Assembly (NCBI GenBank): GCA_946122785.1
Contig: CAMGYJ010000011.1
Span: 15,872,001 to 15,936,000 of the forward strand
Direction of reading: 5' to 3'
Length of the DNA: 64,000 bases
DNA from: Linum tenue
Taxonomy: Eukaryota > Streptophyta > Magnoliopsida > Malpighiales > Linaceae
The notes beneath the pieces are model-generated. The model saw only the letters and a list, made by a program, of their open reading frames with translations. It searched no databases and was not told where the DNA came from. Of this stretch, positions 47,363-59,413 are shown piece after piece; the first letter of the stretch is position 1; every line of letters begins with the position of its first letter. A program made the translations under genes and the position numbers.

Positions 47363-48192
47363 TGTTTTTAAGGATCATCCCCAACTTAACTTCCTTATAG
47401 TTGCAGGTACATATGCAGATAACAAAGATGATGCAAAGCTCAATTATTGTTTTCCAAGCCGAAACAAGTAAATTGTTGGATTGCATTAATGGAAGAAAGT
47501 CGACGTGGTTATAGTTACATTCTTACAAACTTTCTATTTGGTTTTTATGTTCAAAGATGTAATGTTAGAAATATGTAACAAAAGATGTTATATTGTTAGC
47601 ACTTTTTCTTTGACAGGATGTTGTATTACTTATTGTAAAGAATATTTGCTATTATTTATAATATATATACATTTTTTTAATGCTTATTTGCACCCATTGC
47701 TCTTTTCCTTCTTAATAAAAATATAAAATTAGTAAAATATGCATAATATAAAAGTAGCATATTCAGCAACAAAATAGCTTGTGGCTGATTTAATGCTGAA
47801 ATGAGCCACCAAAAATTTATTCGATGCTGTACCTATTTTGGCATGGCAAGAAATATAATTTTTTTAGCTTCAACTCAATTAGTCGTGGCTAATGGGTAAA
47901 TGAAGCCATATCAAATATCCTACGTAGCTAAAGATTTTGATGATCTTGTTACAAAATTTCACTTTTGTGGCAATAATTTATTGCACTTTTAGCTACATTT
48001 TATCTAATCATATAGCAAAAATAACATATTTTAGCTACACAAGTGAAAACATTTGTGGCTGAGCTTTAGCTGCGCCACTTTTAGCCACACATGCTACAAA
48101 ATAATTTTTTTGTAGCTAAATAATTTAGCCACACAATTTTTACGCTTTAGCCACCAAAACATTCATAGCTGCAAGCCCATTTTCTTGTAGTG
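45216..48192. mobile_element. CACTA (En/Spm) element nested in the Mutator-like element
   Basis: The ends are CACTACAACAATATG and, inverted, CACTACAAGAAAATG, the CACTA consensus. Both flanks are TGT (45213-45215 and 48193-48195), the 3-bp CACTA target duplication. Subterminal regions (about 45234-45640 and 47760-48185) are filled with GTAGCTA/TAGCCAC words in both directions, like TNPA-type transposase-binding arrays. The 2.98-kb interior has only short ORFs and a microsatellite, so it is non-autonomous. Confidence 0.92.
47326..47361 (+). repeat. (TTA)n microsatellite
   Basis: About 11-12 uninterrupted ATT/TTA units lie inside the CACTA element. Confidence 0.9.
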
Positions 48193-48362
48193 TGTCCAGT
48201 CACGGGCCACGTAAGCCTGTCCGTTTGTCTCGTCACACTTAACGTTAACAGCGTTACAGAATTGGACGGAAGTGGCTAATAAGTGGTATTTCGCCAAAAG
48301 TGGCTATAAGTGGCACAAACGTGAAAGTTTTTGCTATACAAGTGTATTTTGCCTTTAAAATA

Positions 48363-48839
48363 TGACTTTTATCACGTTACACTTATAATGGTTCTCGTAT
48401 TAAGGATTTTGTTAACCTTGATAGTTTTAGTTATAACTTTTACCACCTCCCACTGAACGTAATTCTCATATTATAATTTTATTAATAAAATTTCATTTAG
48501 ATTATTATGATGTTATGAAAATAAATGCAAGGATTTTAGTTATTAAGAAGAAATTTGATGTATTAGAAAAGAAGCAAAACTAACTTAATTTGTATTCAAA
48601 ATTTCGTACTAAACAACAAAACTAAACTGGAATAATTAGATTTATGCATGATGGGTCAACAACCCAACTTTTTAAGTCGCTATTTGGGGTATGCACTTGA
48701 TCTCGAGGACGTGGGTTCGAAACTCAATCACTACAATTTTTGCGATCATCGTTTTAGTTCAGAGACGGGGAGGGTAATTTCATAAATCCTCAAAAACACG
48801 GTGGCAAGACCACGTAAATTTTAAGAAACCCTAGGGGCA
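48363..48839. other. right flank of the Mutator-like element, with a tRNA-like B box
   Basis: The old host repeat resumes to about 48430. At 48713-48725 GGGTTCGAAACTC follows CTCGAGGACGT, resembling the Pol III B box and adjoining part of tRNA-derived SINEs. A convincing A box and poly(A) tail are missing, so this is tentative. Confidence 0.3.
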
Positions 48840-50800
48840 ACTAAGTCATTTTAATGAAAAAGGTATATAACCATCTCTAACGAAACCCTAATTTTGCCTA
48901 AACCTACAGCCACAACGGTCGCCCTCTCACTTCATCTCCTCCATCTCTCGCCCCTCTACCTCTCTCTCGTCTCAAACTTCATCTAACCAAGAAACCCTAT
49001 GGTTTCTTCCTCCACAACCGCCGCCCTTACCCCCTTCCTTCCCCTCGAGTTCTCTCCGTCTCTCTAAACCGAGAAGAAAGACAGTACAAACCTTCCCCTT
49101 TGCTCGGTCCTACTTCTCTCCCTCTCATTATTTCCGGAAACGAAGGAGAAAACGAGGAAGGGTATCGCCGACGACGACTAGAGGCATACGCCGCCGGCGA
49201 TGACAACGACGGTGAGGAGGCTGAAATTGAAGGTTTGTTTTCTGTTTTGCATGTACGATTTCTACTATTTTCATGTATGATTTTATGATTTTCGAATTTC
49301 TAATCCTTTTTCCTTGTTTATTTTCGGAGATCGGCTTGAATCCGAGATGGGAGTCCCGGCTTTCTAGTCGGAATCGCGTGACAACGAGGGGATCTTACTC
49401 TTTGGTAAGATGTTTTTTAAATGCACACTTTATTCTGATTCTGGGGGTCGGACTTTGAATTTTGTTTCTTTTTTGTGTTTTGATTATCAACGAGGCGAGG
49501 ACAGCGACGGCGAGAGGCCTATCGGCGACGAAACCTGACGGCGAAGACGAGGCGGCGAACTCGCCAATGTTTCCCTCCATTCAAGGTGGGTCCTTTGTTC
49601 TTTTTTCTGGGTTCTGATTTACTACCTCTACTATCTTTTAGAGTCTGATTTTCTTCTTATTTTTGCAGATCTTTAAGATTCGAAGAAGGCAGTAGGTGAT
49701 ATCCTCTTAACTCATGATTTCTTTGCCTGATCTGGTTTGGAGTCTATGGTTTAATTTCGATTGATGGATCTGCTTATGTGTCCAGGTCCTGGATTTGGGT
49801 CGAACTCCTTGATTGCTACCTAGCTAGATGTTTTTTTAAAAACGTTATGGTTTGGTTAAATTTTTACTTTCTAAAATGAATCTATAGCAAACTCAAGGCC
49901 ATAGCCACTACTCATGACCATTAGATTGATGGGAAGCTTACCTCTAAATTTGGACTTTGGTAAGATGATTGTTGATATTAAGACTGGTGCGGGTTTGTCA
50001 ATATGAAATTTCCTATACTTATCTCTTTAATGGATATATTGGATTCGGGTATGGGAATTCAAAATATATAAAAAACAATAAAACAAATTTGTTTGTGATT
50101 ACCAAATTTTGGTAATCGGGTAAAAAAAGGGGGTGCCCTTGAACAAGACAAGAGGTATTCTAAAATACCTTCCAGGGGTCTGCTTTTGGATTCTATTTTC
50201 TATTTTGAATGGACTGTTGGATTACCTGTACTATGCTTTGTATTGTTTATGGCAGGATGTTATTGGCATGTTAAAGGACTAGTGAACTAACCTAGCTGAT
50301 TAGCGCACTAAGTTTTAGCTAGCAACTTAACATGAATTATACTTGCTAGAAAAACTGGAAACAATCCAATCAGATTCTTGGCATGCGGGTGGTAAAAGAA
50401 AGACGGTCTATCATAGCATGTAACTAAAGAAATGAACTGAGCAAAAAGACATACAGCTCACGACAATCAAATTTTTTTAGATATACACATCACAAAAGTC
50501 AAAATTTATTAAACCCTATTTCATATATAGGTTTAAGCACCCTAACTATGGATTATGAAGTAAGGGACATCATTGTATACAATCTTATTGGATGAGTTTT
50601 TATCTCTATATGGATGTATGGATAAATGTATATGCTTGTAATACGACTGTTGGAATGGAGAAGTGTGGGCTGGTTTCTAATAGTTTCTTTTTCTTTTTTT
50701 GCAGGACATTGATCTGTTTCTAGCCCAAAATGATGATCTAAGGATGCCCATAAAGTCTCAAAAGATTAGGCCTCCGATTCTGATTGGTACCCCCAAAAGA
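48840..50800 (+). other. gene-like but unidentified locus
   Basis: A TATA-like GGTATATAACC (48863) is followed by a CT-rich leader, then by several short segments bounded by GT and TTTGCAG sites: for example a donor after 49230, an acceptor at about 49669 (TTTTTGCAG) and one near 50703 (TTTTTTGCAG before GACATTGATCTG). The frames do not join into a protein I recognise. It may be a non-coding transcript, a captured gene fragment or part of a transposon. Confidence 0.25.
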
Positions 50801-53135
50801 AGAAGTCTTTTATTTCTTTTTCTAAATGTATAATTACTAAGTGTATCTTAAAGATTATAAATCGTAATTTGTAATTACACATTTAATTATTCATGTTATT
50901 GTCTTTAGAATTAGATGATCATTGTGATGTATTGCTCAAACATTCAATTGATTCTTCCAACCCAATTCGCTTGCTTCTCCAATTTTAAACCGTATCCAAG
51001 CTTCTAATCCATATTTCCCAAACTATGGATTTCGGACAATATAAGCAACATTTTCATTCTTCCTCCTATCCCATTTGACCAACTTCAGACCAATGTGACC
51101 AACTGTAAACCGAAAATGTTAATACAATCCTAAAATTAAATATAACAAATTTGTTAGTTATTAGCACTTGTTGACTTGTTAACTGGCCATTGTTAATCTA
51201 AACTAATATGATAATAGAGCTAAATAATAGTGAACTTGGAAATCATCGGTACTTATTGATTGGCAACTGCTAATCTCAACCAATCTCGTCCAACCTTTCA
51301 CTTCAACTTATCATTTTGAGTTTTAAGTAGAGTGGTTGTTCAGGAAAAAATGTGGTGTCTACAAGCGTAACTAAACAAAGGATATGCTCGTGAAAAGCCC
51401 AATAATGCGCCTTTACGCCAACACAAGAAAAACACCATAGTTGAGATTAAAAGTCTTCTTAATTGTTTTATCTATTTGAATGGATTTGCATTTTTTCTGT
51501 CTTAAATTGGATTTGAATTTTTTTTCTCATCATGATATATAAATTATATAAATTTTCAATACATTTTATAAATTAATTTGGGATAATTGGGTATCAGCCT
51601 CTACCTCCTTTATTTAAACTCGAATTATTGTGATTTAGAAAATCATATCGACTTTTGGTATATTTCTAAATTTTTTATTTTGAAACCATTTAGACCACCC
51701 TATACAGTGACATATGGTGTTAGAAAATGTTAAATAGTAGTTAGTTTTCTCCTACTAAAATTTATTGTTGAATATTATGGAAAATTTATATTACTATAAC
51801 ATGCACGATACATTTCTATTTCGCCATGATATCTACACAATAAATAAAAGTCAAATGAGAAAACTTGAAGCCCCATTTCAAATTTCCTACATCCAGAGTG
51901 AAAGTATGAAGGACATTTTGATCTTCACAATTACTTTTTTTATTCATTAAAAAGATACTTACTAGGATTCAAACCATGACCACTTTAAAGAAAAGCAAAG
52001 ATCATAACCAATCACACTAAGTACATTTGTTGTATCTTTTTAAATTAAAAACATATAATCGCAGAGAGGAAAAAACCCTTCCCCCATTTCAAATTCCCTG
52101 CTTCAGGAGCGTTTGTAGGAAGGGTAGAATAGGGAGTGTCAATTTTTTTCTTTTTCCTCTGTGGAACGGGCCAACTTACCGTACACATGCGGATTTAAAC
52201 GAGACCAGGAGTGTCAATTTTTTTTCTTTAAGTCCTTTTATTTCTCCGTGGTGGTAAAATATATATGAAAAGGCAAAAACAATACTCCTTTTTATTGGTA
52301 AAAAGAAAAAAATTAACAATAAATTAACTCATGGATTCTAATGGGCTAACCGCTAATCATAAAATAAAAGAGTTGAATGAGGCTGACCTACACGGGATTT
52401 GCCCATCAAGTAAAACAAATGAACATCATGGGTTTGCCATTCTAAAACAATCTATTTTCTCTAACATAATATATATTATGCTATTATTTTATATCTTAGT
52501 GGCTAAAATATAATGTATTTTAAAGTTATTCAATGGTTCAACCTCGACCAACCCAATTAGTCCAATTTTTATCATTTCAAATATATATTATGTAATTATT
52601 TGATATCATAATGATTAAATTATAATTTATATTATAGGGAATCGTTTGGTATTTGTTAGTAAAAAAATAAACATAAAGATCTATTTGGTTATTTTTAACA
52701 TTAAAACGATCCTAAACATTTTCAGTTTCCTTTCGAAATTCTATAGTTTTATTCCCGAATTAGTGATGTGCAAATGGCGAATTGATGTCATCTCTTTTCT
52801 TTCATTATTTTTTTATTTTCAAATAGAAAGTTTAAAAGTAACGAATAATTAGAGTTTGGCATGGGTCGGTCAAACAGGCTGAATTTCAAGTTTTGACCCG
52901 TTTTGATCAAGTCTAATTTATAATCACATGGTTCCCTGATACCCGATAAAAATCTCAATCCAAACCAGTTTGGCAGGTGAGTCCGTGTTTACCACCATTT
53001 TCTAGGGATACAGTAACGGTGGTTCCTATCCCAAATCGTGTTGTTCATTCTTGATTTCTTTAGATTTTATCATGGCTTGGCAAAAAACCAGAAAGCACAA
53101 TGATTACAAGATGAAAGTTTAATAAAGCAAATTAA
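50801..53135. other. 2.3 kb of AT-rich DNA without a supported gene
   Basis: Only short, low-complexity ORFs are present. GGGAGTGTCAATTTTTTT recurs (52131 and about 52209). A SINE-like fragment lies at 51962-52025, listed separately. Nothing else stands out. Confidence 0.5.
51962..52025 (-). repeat. tRNA-derived SINE-like fragment
   Basis: On the minus strand TTAGTGTGATTGGTTATG (A-box-like) precedes GGTCATGGTTTGAATCCTAG (B-box-like) by about 30 bases, the spacing of a Pol III internal promoter in a tRNA-derived SINE head. No body or poly(A) tail could be defined. Confidence 0.4.
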
Positions 53136-53162
53136 TCGGCTAACGGACCGAGTAAAAGCTAG
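53136..53162 (+). mobile_element. second Helitron-type 3' terminus
   Basis: TCGGCTAACGGACCGAGTAA followed by AAGCTAG matches the terminus at 8613-8640 in hairpin, spacing and CTAG end, with three substitutions and one deletion. Two of the six stem pairs are weakened. The next base is C, not the expected T, so this copy is older or the flank has changed. Confidence 0.5.
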
Positions 53163-53593
53163 CAACGATTGTGAGATGTTAATTTCCCGAAAACCGGCGG
53201 AATATTCGATATTTTATTCGATTTTCTGGAATTCGGTTTCTATAAAACTTATTCCACCTCATCATATTACCAGAAACAATATTGTTCAGAAGGTAACAGG
53301 TACTTGGTTTTGTTTCATAATGCTGATTTTTTATTCGTTGCATCATTCATGCCTCTTTCCTACTAAAATTCACTATTTTTTATCACGTGTTTCCAAAAAT
53401 ATATACAACAATAAGCTATACACCCCATTACATTAGCAAATTTCATACCTCACCTTCCTCCAGTCAAATGGCCGGGGCCCACACTAGTAATCTTCTATAT
53501 CAGCAAACTTTACTACTACAGTAGACTACAATAAAAAAGTGTTTCCATATTAATGTCATATTTTATTTCAATCTATCAAAATGGATGGCATTA
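53163..53593. other. spacer between Helitron end and hAT element
   Basis: AT-rich with one 86-codon ORF of no recognisable family. Nothing supported. Confidence 0.5.
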
Positions 53594-54272
53594 TCAGCTA
53601 CTAGGGGTGTACATGGGTCGGGTGGTCGAGGTTTAGCCCTTTTAGTCACCCGATTAATGCACTACAGTTTGAAAAATATTAAATCCAAACCCACCAAAAA
53701 AAGTAAAATCTTAAGGGTTGCTTGGGTTGGCTTAGGTTGACAATATTCTTAAGTAAAAATTCAACCCAACACAAAAAATGTAATTATTCTACACCATAAA
53801 AATATTATATAACTTATTGATTTTTCAAACTAATAAACTGAGGTGAAAGGTATCAAAATGCACAAGTTTTGTTTGAATTTCAATAAAATGTGATTTACTT
53901 CAACATATATCTAGTTTTTTGTCACGATATTTGTCGAAATAGGCTTAAGAGGTTATAAACGAACGTATCCATATTTTGTTATTCTATTAAAATTGTACAC
54001 AAGAAAAAGGATTATGTGAATCATAGCTATATTTAATCTGCGTCTAAACTTTAAGCCGAAGAATGCTTTAAATTACGGAGACCATGAGAGAAAAACATGG
54101 CGAAATATCTTAATTTTTCATAAACATGGCTACATAAGACATAAATATTTTTTGGATACAAACTCATACCAATAGTTAGAACATGGGTTGGGTCGGGTTT
54201 TCGAGTTGAGTAATCCAAAATCCACACCCAACCCAAAAGAGGTGGGTAATACAAAATAAAACCCTCACACAT

Positions 54273-54605
54273 TGACAACCTTTTAGGGTTAGAGAGAAAA
54301 GAGCTTAGCTTTTGGTTTCATTGATCTTCAGCTTATATAACTGGATGTTCAGTTTACAGACAGATTGAGGAAGAAGACAAGGCTTGTGTCTTAAGCAAGT
54401 ACATTGCTAAAACAGGAAGTAACATAAACAGAAACATTAGTGACTAAAAGGAACTTTGGCAGAAACGACATCACTCCAACTTCTGTGTTTGCTTGCAGGA
54501 ACGACGCCTTTGGAAGCAATGGGAAAGACACCATAGGGAGCAATGATTGACTCTATTTTCTCTGTTTGAATTGAATCCCGCGAAGAACAAATGTTCTTCC
54601 CTGAT
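54273..54605 (-). repeat. 3' LTR of the nested copia element
   Basis: It matches 59081-59413 in order and length. The minus-strand 3' end is AAAGGTTGTCA. The start, ATCAGGGAAGA, lacks the usual TG, so the exact 5' boundary is uncertain by a few bases. Confidence 0.85.
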
Positions 54606-57600
54606 CCCCTCGCAAGCCGGAGGACACAGGTTGTAGACGCCGAGCTTGGAGAAGAGCATAGCAAAGGTGGCCGGCGGTAGTGGTTTAGTGAGAATGTCAG
54701 CCAGCTAACGGAGACAAGAGACGTGGATGATCTTGATTGTCTCTACAAGATTTTTTTCACGAACGAAGTGGAAGTCGAGTTCGATATGCTTCGTTCGTTC
54801 ATGAAATGTTGGATTTTTGGCAATGTAGATCGCCGATTGGTTGTCGCAGTAGAGAGTGGCTGGTTGTGAGTGAGGAATGCAGAAGTCCTGAAGAAGGTAG
54901 AGTAGCCATTGGATCTCACAGGTGGTGTATGCGAGTGCCCTGCTCAGCCTCGCAGGAGGATCTGGAAATTGTGGTTTGTTTCTTGCTCTTCCAAAAAATG
55001 AGGGATTCACCCAAGTAAACACAATAGCCGGTCACTGATCGACGGGTATCAATACAGGCAGCCCAATCAGAATCATTGAAGGCCTTGAGATGGAGACTGG
55101 ATTTGGAGGAGAAGAAAATGCCACTGGAGGGAGCAGTCTTTAGGTAACAAAGAATATGAAGAACTGCCTTGAAATGGGCATGGCTGGGATTTGTCATATA
55201 CTGGATCACATGTTGGGAGGCATAACTGATATCAGGGCGAGTGGTGGTGAGGTAAATCAACTTGCCAACCAGTCGTCTGTATGATTCTGGATCAGGGAAT
55301 GGGTCATTGTGTGAAGCAGAGAGATGGGTCTTGTAATCAATTGGTATTGAAGCTGGTTTGGCATGGAGAAGATCAACCTCTTCTAGAATTTCGAGGGTAT
55401 ATTCCCTCTGGGAAATGTGATTGCACGAGCTGCCGCGAGCAACCTCGATGCCCAAGAAGAACTTTAAGTTGCCAAGGTCTTTGATGTGAATGCTTCATGA
55501 AGGTTTTGATGTTTGTGATTTCTTGGAGGTCATTTCCACCAATAACTAGGTCATCAACATATACCAGAATACTGGTGTAGGAGGTGCCATTTGCCTTGAA
55601 GAAGAGTGAGTGATCCACTTTGCTAGATTGATAGCCTTGACTGTGAAGCTTGTCAGCCAACTTAGAGAACCATTAGTGAGATGCTTGTTTTAAACCATAC
55701 ATGGACTTTTTAAGTTTGCAGACAGGATGCTTGAAGTCAGGTGGGGGAGAGTAGCATGGAGGGAGCTTCATGTACACATCTTGATCTAAATCGCCATGTA
55801 AGAAGGCGTTGTTCACATCAAGATGATGTACAAACCAGGATTGAGAGGCAACAATGGCAAAGAACAGTCTGATTGTTGTCATCTTCACCACTGGGGCAAA
55901 GGTATCTTGGTAGTCCACACCTTCTTGCTGAGTGTTACCTTTGGTCACTAGTCTAGCCTTTCTTCTTTCAAGACTGCCATCAGGGTTGAACTTGAACTTA
56001 TAGACCCATTTGTTGCCTATGACTCTTGTGTTGGGAGGTCTTTCAACAATATCCCAGGTCTGATTGGCCTCCAGTGCTTGTGTTTCTGATTTCATTGCAA
56101 AATTCCATTCATATGATAAGAATGCTTCCTGGTATGTCTCTGGTTCTTTGAGAGTGGAAATACTCAAAGCAAAGTGTTTATGTGAAGGTGAGAGATTAGA
56201 GTAATCAATCATAGAAGAGAGGGGATAAGTGATACTAGGATTGTGTTGTATTGGAGGATGATTGGTGGAAGGAATCTGCTGAAGCAGGTTACAATGGTAG
56301 GATTGGAGGTGTGTTGGTGGTTTGATGGTTCTGGTGGACTTTCTAGTAGGTTGTTGTGGTGGTTGGGCTTGGGGTGGTGGTGGAGGAGGTGGTGGTGGAG
56401 AAGGGGACATGGAAGGTGAGGTAGCATCATCCGTGTCTGAATCAAAGTGGAGATCATTGATGAATGGTTTTGGAGCAGGAGAAGGAGAGTTAGCAGGTTG
56501 ATAGAGGGGACTGAAATCTTCAAAGAGAGTTGGATTTGGAGAGGGAGAGTAGGGGTTGGAATTGAAAGGGGATGGTGACTGTGTTTTGAAAGGGAAAGTG
56601 TCATCATAGAAGTGAACATCCCTTGATGTGAAAACCTCATTAGAGGTTAGGTCATAGAGTTTTTATCCCTTGATTCCCATGGTGAAACCAAGGAACACAC
56701 ATTTCCTAGATCTAGAGTCAAATTTGGTTTTGTCTTGTGAGAGTAGTGTCATAGCATAAGCATCCAAAAACTCTTAACTCTGTGAGATCTGGAGGTTTGT
56801 GAAAAATCTTTTGGTATGGAGTTTGGTTTCCTAGAACAAGGGTAGTAATTCTATTGCTTAGATGGACTCCATGTTTAACACAATCTGATCAAAAACCAAT
56901 AGGAAGGTTGGCTTGAAATTTGAGAGCCCTAGCAATAGCAAGTATATGTTGATGTTTTCTTTCCACCTTGCTATTTTTTTGGGGTATCTCGACACATGAT
57001 TGTTCATGTAGGATACCAGTTGTGTTAAAGAAATCATGCATTTGAAATTCTTGGCCCTGGTCACTTCTAATTTTCTTAACCAAAAGCTGAAATTGTCTTT
57101 CAACATGACTACAGAAATGTTGAAGTTTGAGTCTGGTTTCAGATTTAGCTTGTAGGAGGATAATCCATGTCATGCGAGTGAAATCATCAACAATGGTTAA
57201 AAAATATTTGGAACCATCATGACTAGGAATAGAGTTAGGACTCCAAAGATCAACGTGTATGAGATCAAAAGCCTGAGTGCAAACAGTGTTGCTACAAGAA
57301 AATGAAGTCTTTTCTGTCGTGCAAAATGACAAGTATCACAAGGGAGAGAGGCATATGTTTCTATGGATGTAGAGATTTTTCTCAAGTGAGTGACTTTAGA
57401 ATGTGAAACATGGCCTAATCTATAGTGCCATAGATCAAAAGACTGTGCAGTAGTTGCAGCAAAAGGTTGGGGAGGGTTATCTATGAGGTTCCTATCAAAA
57501 AGGTATAGGCCATTGGCGAGCTTAGCAGAACCAATCATCCTCCTCAACTGCAAATCCTGTATGAGACAGACAGTAGAAAAGAAGGTTAAGTGAAGTGAGG

Positions 57601-59038
57601 GGTTCGTGATGAGTTTGCTCACAGATATGAGATTGAAGTTGAATTGGGGGACAAACAAAACATTTTCAAGGAGCAGATTAGCAACACAAGTGACTGTGCC
57701 AACATGTGTTGCTTGAACTTGATATCCTATAGGCAGGGTTATGGGTATGTTTGATATCTTCTTGGACTGCACTATATAATTCAGAGAACACACTAAGTGG
57801 TCTGAGGCACATGTGTCAAGGATCCAAGCATGTTGAGCAGCAGAATCATTTGGAACAGTTAAGCTGAATTTACCTGAGGGTTGAGGAGTCTGTGTGACCC
57901 ATGTTGCAGCAGAAAAGGAAGGACTTGAGCTCAGGTGTCCCTTGCCCATATCCTTCTCCTTCATGATGTTCATGAACCTCTCATATTCAGCTTTGGTTAA
58001 CTTCACTTCATCATTATCTGCAGGACTTGTGGAGGCAATAACATAAACTTTACTTTTGGAGGTAGATCTTGGTGGATAGCCATGCTTCTGAAAGAATTTA
58101 TCCTCAGTATGTCCTTGTTTCTTACAGTGGGTGCACTCTAGTGATCGTCCTGTGGTAAGGGAGGTCTTTGTGGTAGCAAGTATCCTCTGTGTGTCCTGTG
58201 AACTTGCAGAAGGTGTAGTAGGGTCATGGTTTTCTGCCTAGGTAATTGAGATTACCTTGAGCAGCAAAGGCTAGGCCTTCTGCATTAAGAGTTTTGTTTG
58301 AGTTGGAGCCAGAGATCTGTCTCTCGTGTTGAAGCACGCGTTGGAAACCACGATCTATTGGTGGTAAAGCATCACCAAAAAGAACCTGGGACCTCACACT
58401 TGAGAAGTTATCATTGAGGCCTTGTAAGAATTGGATAACATAGTTGGTGTCTCTGTACCCTAGAACCAGCAACATATCCCTACAAGTGTTGTGACCAGTT
58501 GTGGAGCACACACAAGGCTCTATGGGTTGGTAGTTGTCAAGTTCTTCTCTTAAGGCTATGAGATTGTTATAGTACTCAGTGACAAAGAGGTTACTTTGCT
58601 TCAAATTGCAGATGGATTCAATCAACTCAGCAATCCTAACCATGTCTCCTTGTCCATACCTGTCACGCAGGCTCCTCAAAGCTTCCATAGCTATTTTGCA
58701 AGACATGATGGTCTTTCGGATCCCAGGATCAACTGCCTATTGAATCCATGAAAGAACCATGATATTGTTTCCGGTCCATGAACAGGCATTGGCATGGCCT
58801 GGTCCTGGATCTGGAATGGAACCATCCACGAACCCGAGTTTGTTCTTGGCACCAAGGGCGTTGTGAAAGGCTTTGCGCTCCAATCGATGTAGTTTGTGGG
58901 AGTGAGCTTTTCTACAACGAGCTGAATGACAGGCTGTTCAGATCCGTGGAGGTAGAAGGGGTCAGACATTGAGTCGACATTTTTAGGGGTGGATGGTGAG
59001 GCTTCTGTGGTGGCTGCTACAGATTGATTTGGAGCCAT
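54606..59038 (-). pseudogene. copia gag-pol of the nested element, multiple breaks
   Basis: The gag ATG lies at 59038 (MAPNQSVAATTEASPSTPKN). Gag continues in shifted frames to about 58224 and ends in a zinc knuckle whose last cysteine is Phe (CTHCKKQGHTEDKF). Protease shows WILDTCASDH. The GAG-pre-integrase finger (YRLGHVSHSK, then CDTCHFARQKR) and integrase core (FDLIHVDLWSPN) follow. Reverse transcriptase has NNAFLHGDLDQDVYM and then LVYVDDLVIGGND in another frame. RNase H has FNDSDWAACIDTRRS and YCDNQSAIYIAK. Pol ends next to the LTR with LADILTKPLPP. At least five frame breaks or stops separate these pieces (near 58700, 58215, 57230, 55670 and 54940), so the copy cannot move itself. Confidence 0.9.
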
Positions 59039-59067
59039 GGTGTTTGGTGGTGGCTGCTTCAGATTGA

Positions 59068-59080
59068 GGCTCCGATACCA
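59068..59080 (-). other. primer binding site (initiator tRNA-Met type)
   Basis: On the minus strand TGGTATCGGAGCC begins immediately after the 5' LTR. It matches the 3' end complement of plant initiator tRNA-Met (TGGTATCAGAGC) except for one base, the usual copia primer. Confidence 0.85.
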
Positions 59081-59413
59081 TGATAACCTTTTAGGGTTGG
59101 AGAGAAAAGAGCTTAGCTTTTGGTTTCATTGATCTTCAACTTATATAGCTGGATGTTCAGTTTATAGACAAATTGAGAAAGAAGAGAAGACTTGTGTCTC
59201 AAGCAAATACATTGCCAGAACAGGAAGTAACATAAACAGAAACATTAGTGACTAAAAGGAACTTTGCCAGAAACGACATCACTCCAGCTTCTGTGTTTGC
59301 TTGCAGGAACGACGCCATTGGAAGCAATGGGAACGACACCGTTGGGAGCAACGCTTGACTCTGTTTTCTCTGTTTGAATTGAATTCCGCAAAGAACGAAT
59401 GCTCTTCCCTGAT
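59081..59413 (-). repeat. 5' LTR of the nested copia element
   Basis: It starts (plus strand) TGATAACCTTTTAGGG next to the primer binding site and ends TTCCCTGAT. It contains a TATATA-like TTATATAGC (about 59139), reading AGCTATATAAG on the minus strand. Confidence 0.85.

Larger units (their letters stand above)
43804..48353. mobile_element. Mutator-like element with perfect 9-bp target duplication
   Basis: The terminal inverted repeats begin GGCAAAATACACTTGTATAG on both strands and stay alignable for about 150-190 bp, the left one carrying one extra TATAGCC-containing unit. The flanking 9-mers TTTAAAATA (43795-43803) and TTTAAAATA (48354-48362) are identical; 9 bp is the Mutator size. Without the nested CACTA element the MULE is about 1.57 kb, so it is non-autonomous. 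Its interior (43990-45180) is relatively GC-rich, with short ORFs (for example 44205-44456, which I cannot identify), and may be captured host DNA. No transposase was seen. Confidence 0.92.
54273..59413 (-). mobile_element. complete but decayed Ty1-copia retrotransposon
   Basis: Two LTRs of 333 bp flank about 4.5 kb of internal sequence read on the minus strand. A primer binding site (TGGTATCGGAGCC) directly follows the 5' LTR. Hand alignment of the LTRs gives about 26 substitutions and no indels (about 8%), so it is much older than the copia element at the left edge. No 5-bp target duplication was visible at the boundaries chosen. It sits inside the hAT element, so it inserted later than that element. 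Confidence 0.92.

Noticed and set aside
54737..55018. Plus-strand ORF with histidine/cysteine content
   Set aside because: Opposite the copia RNase H region; no independent support.
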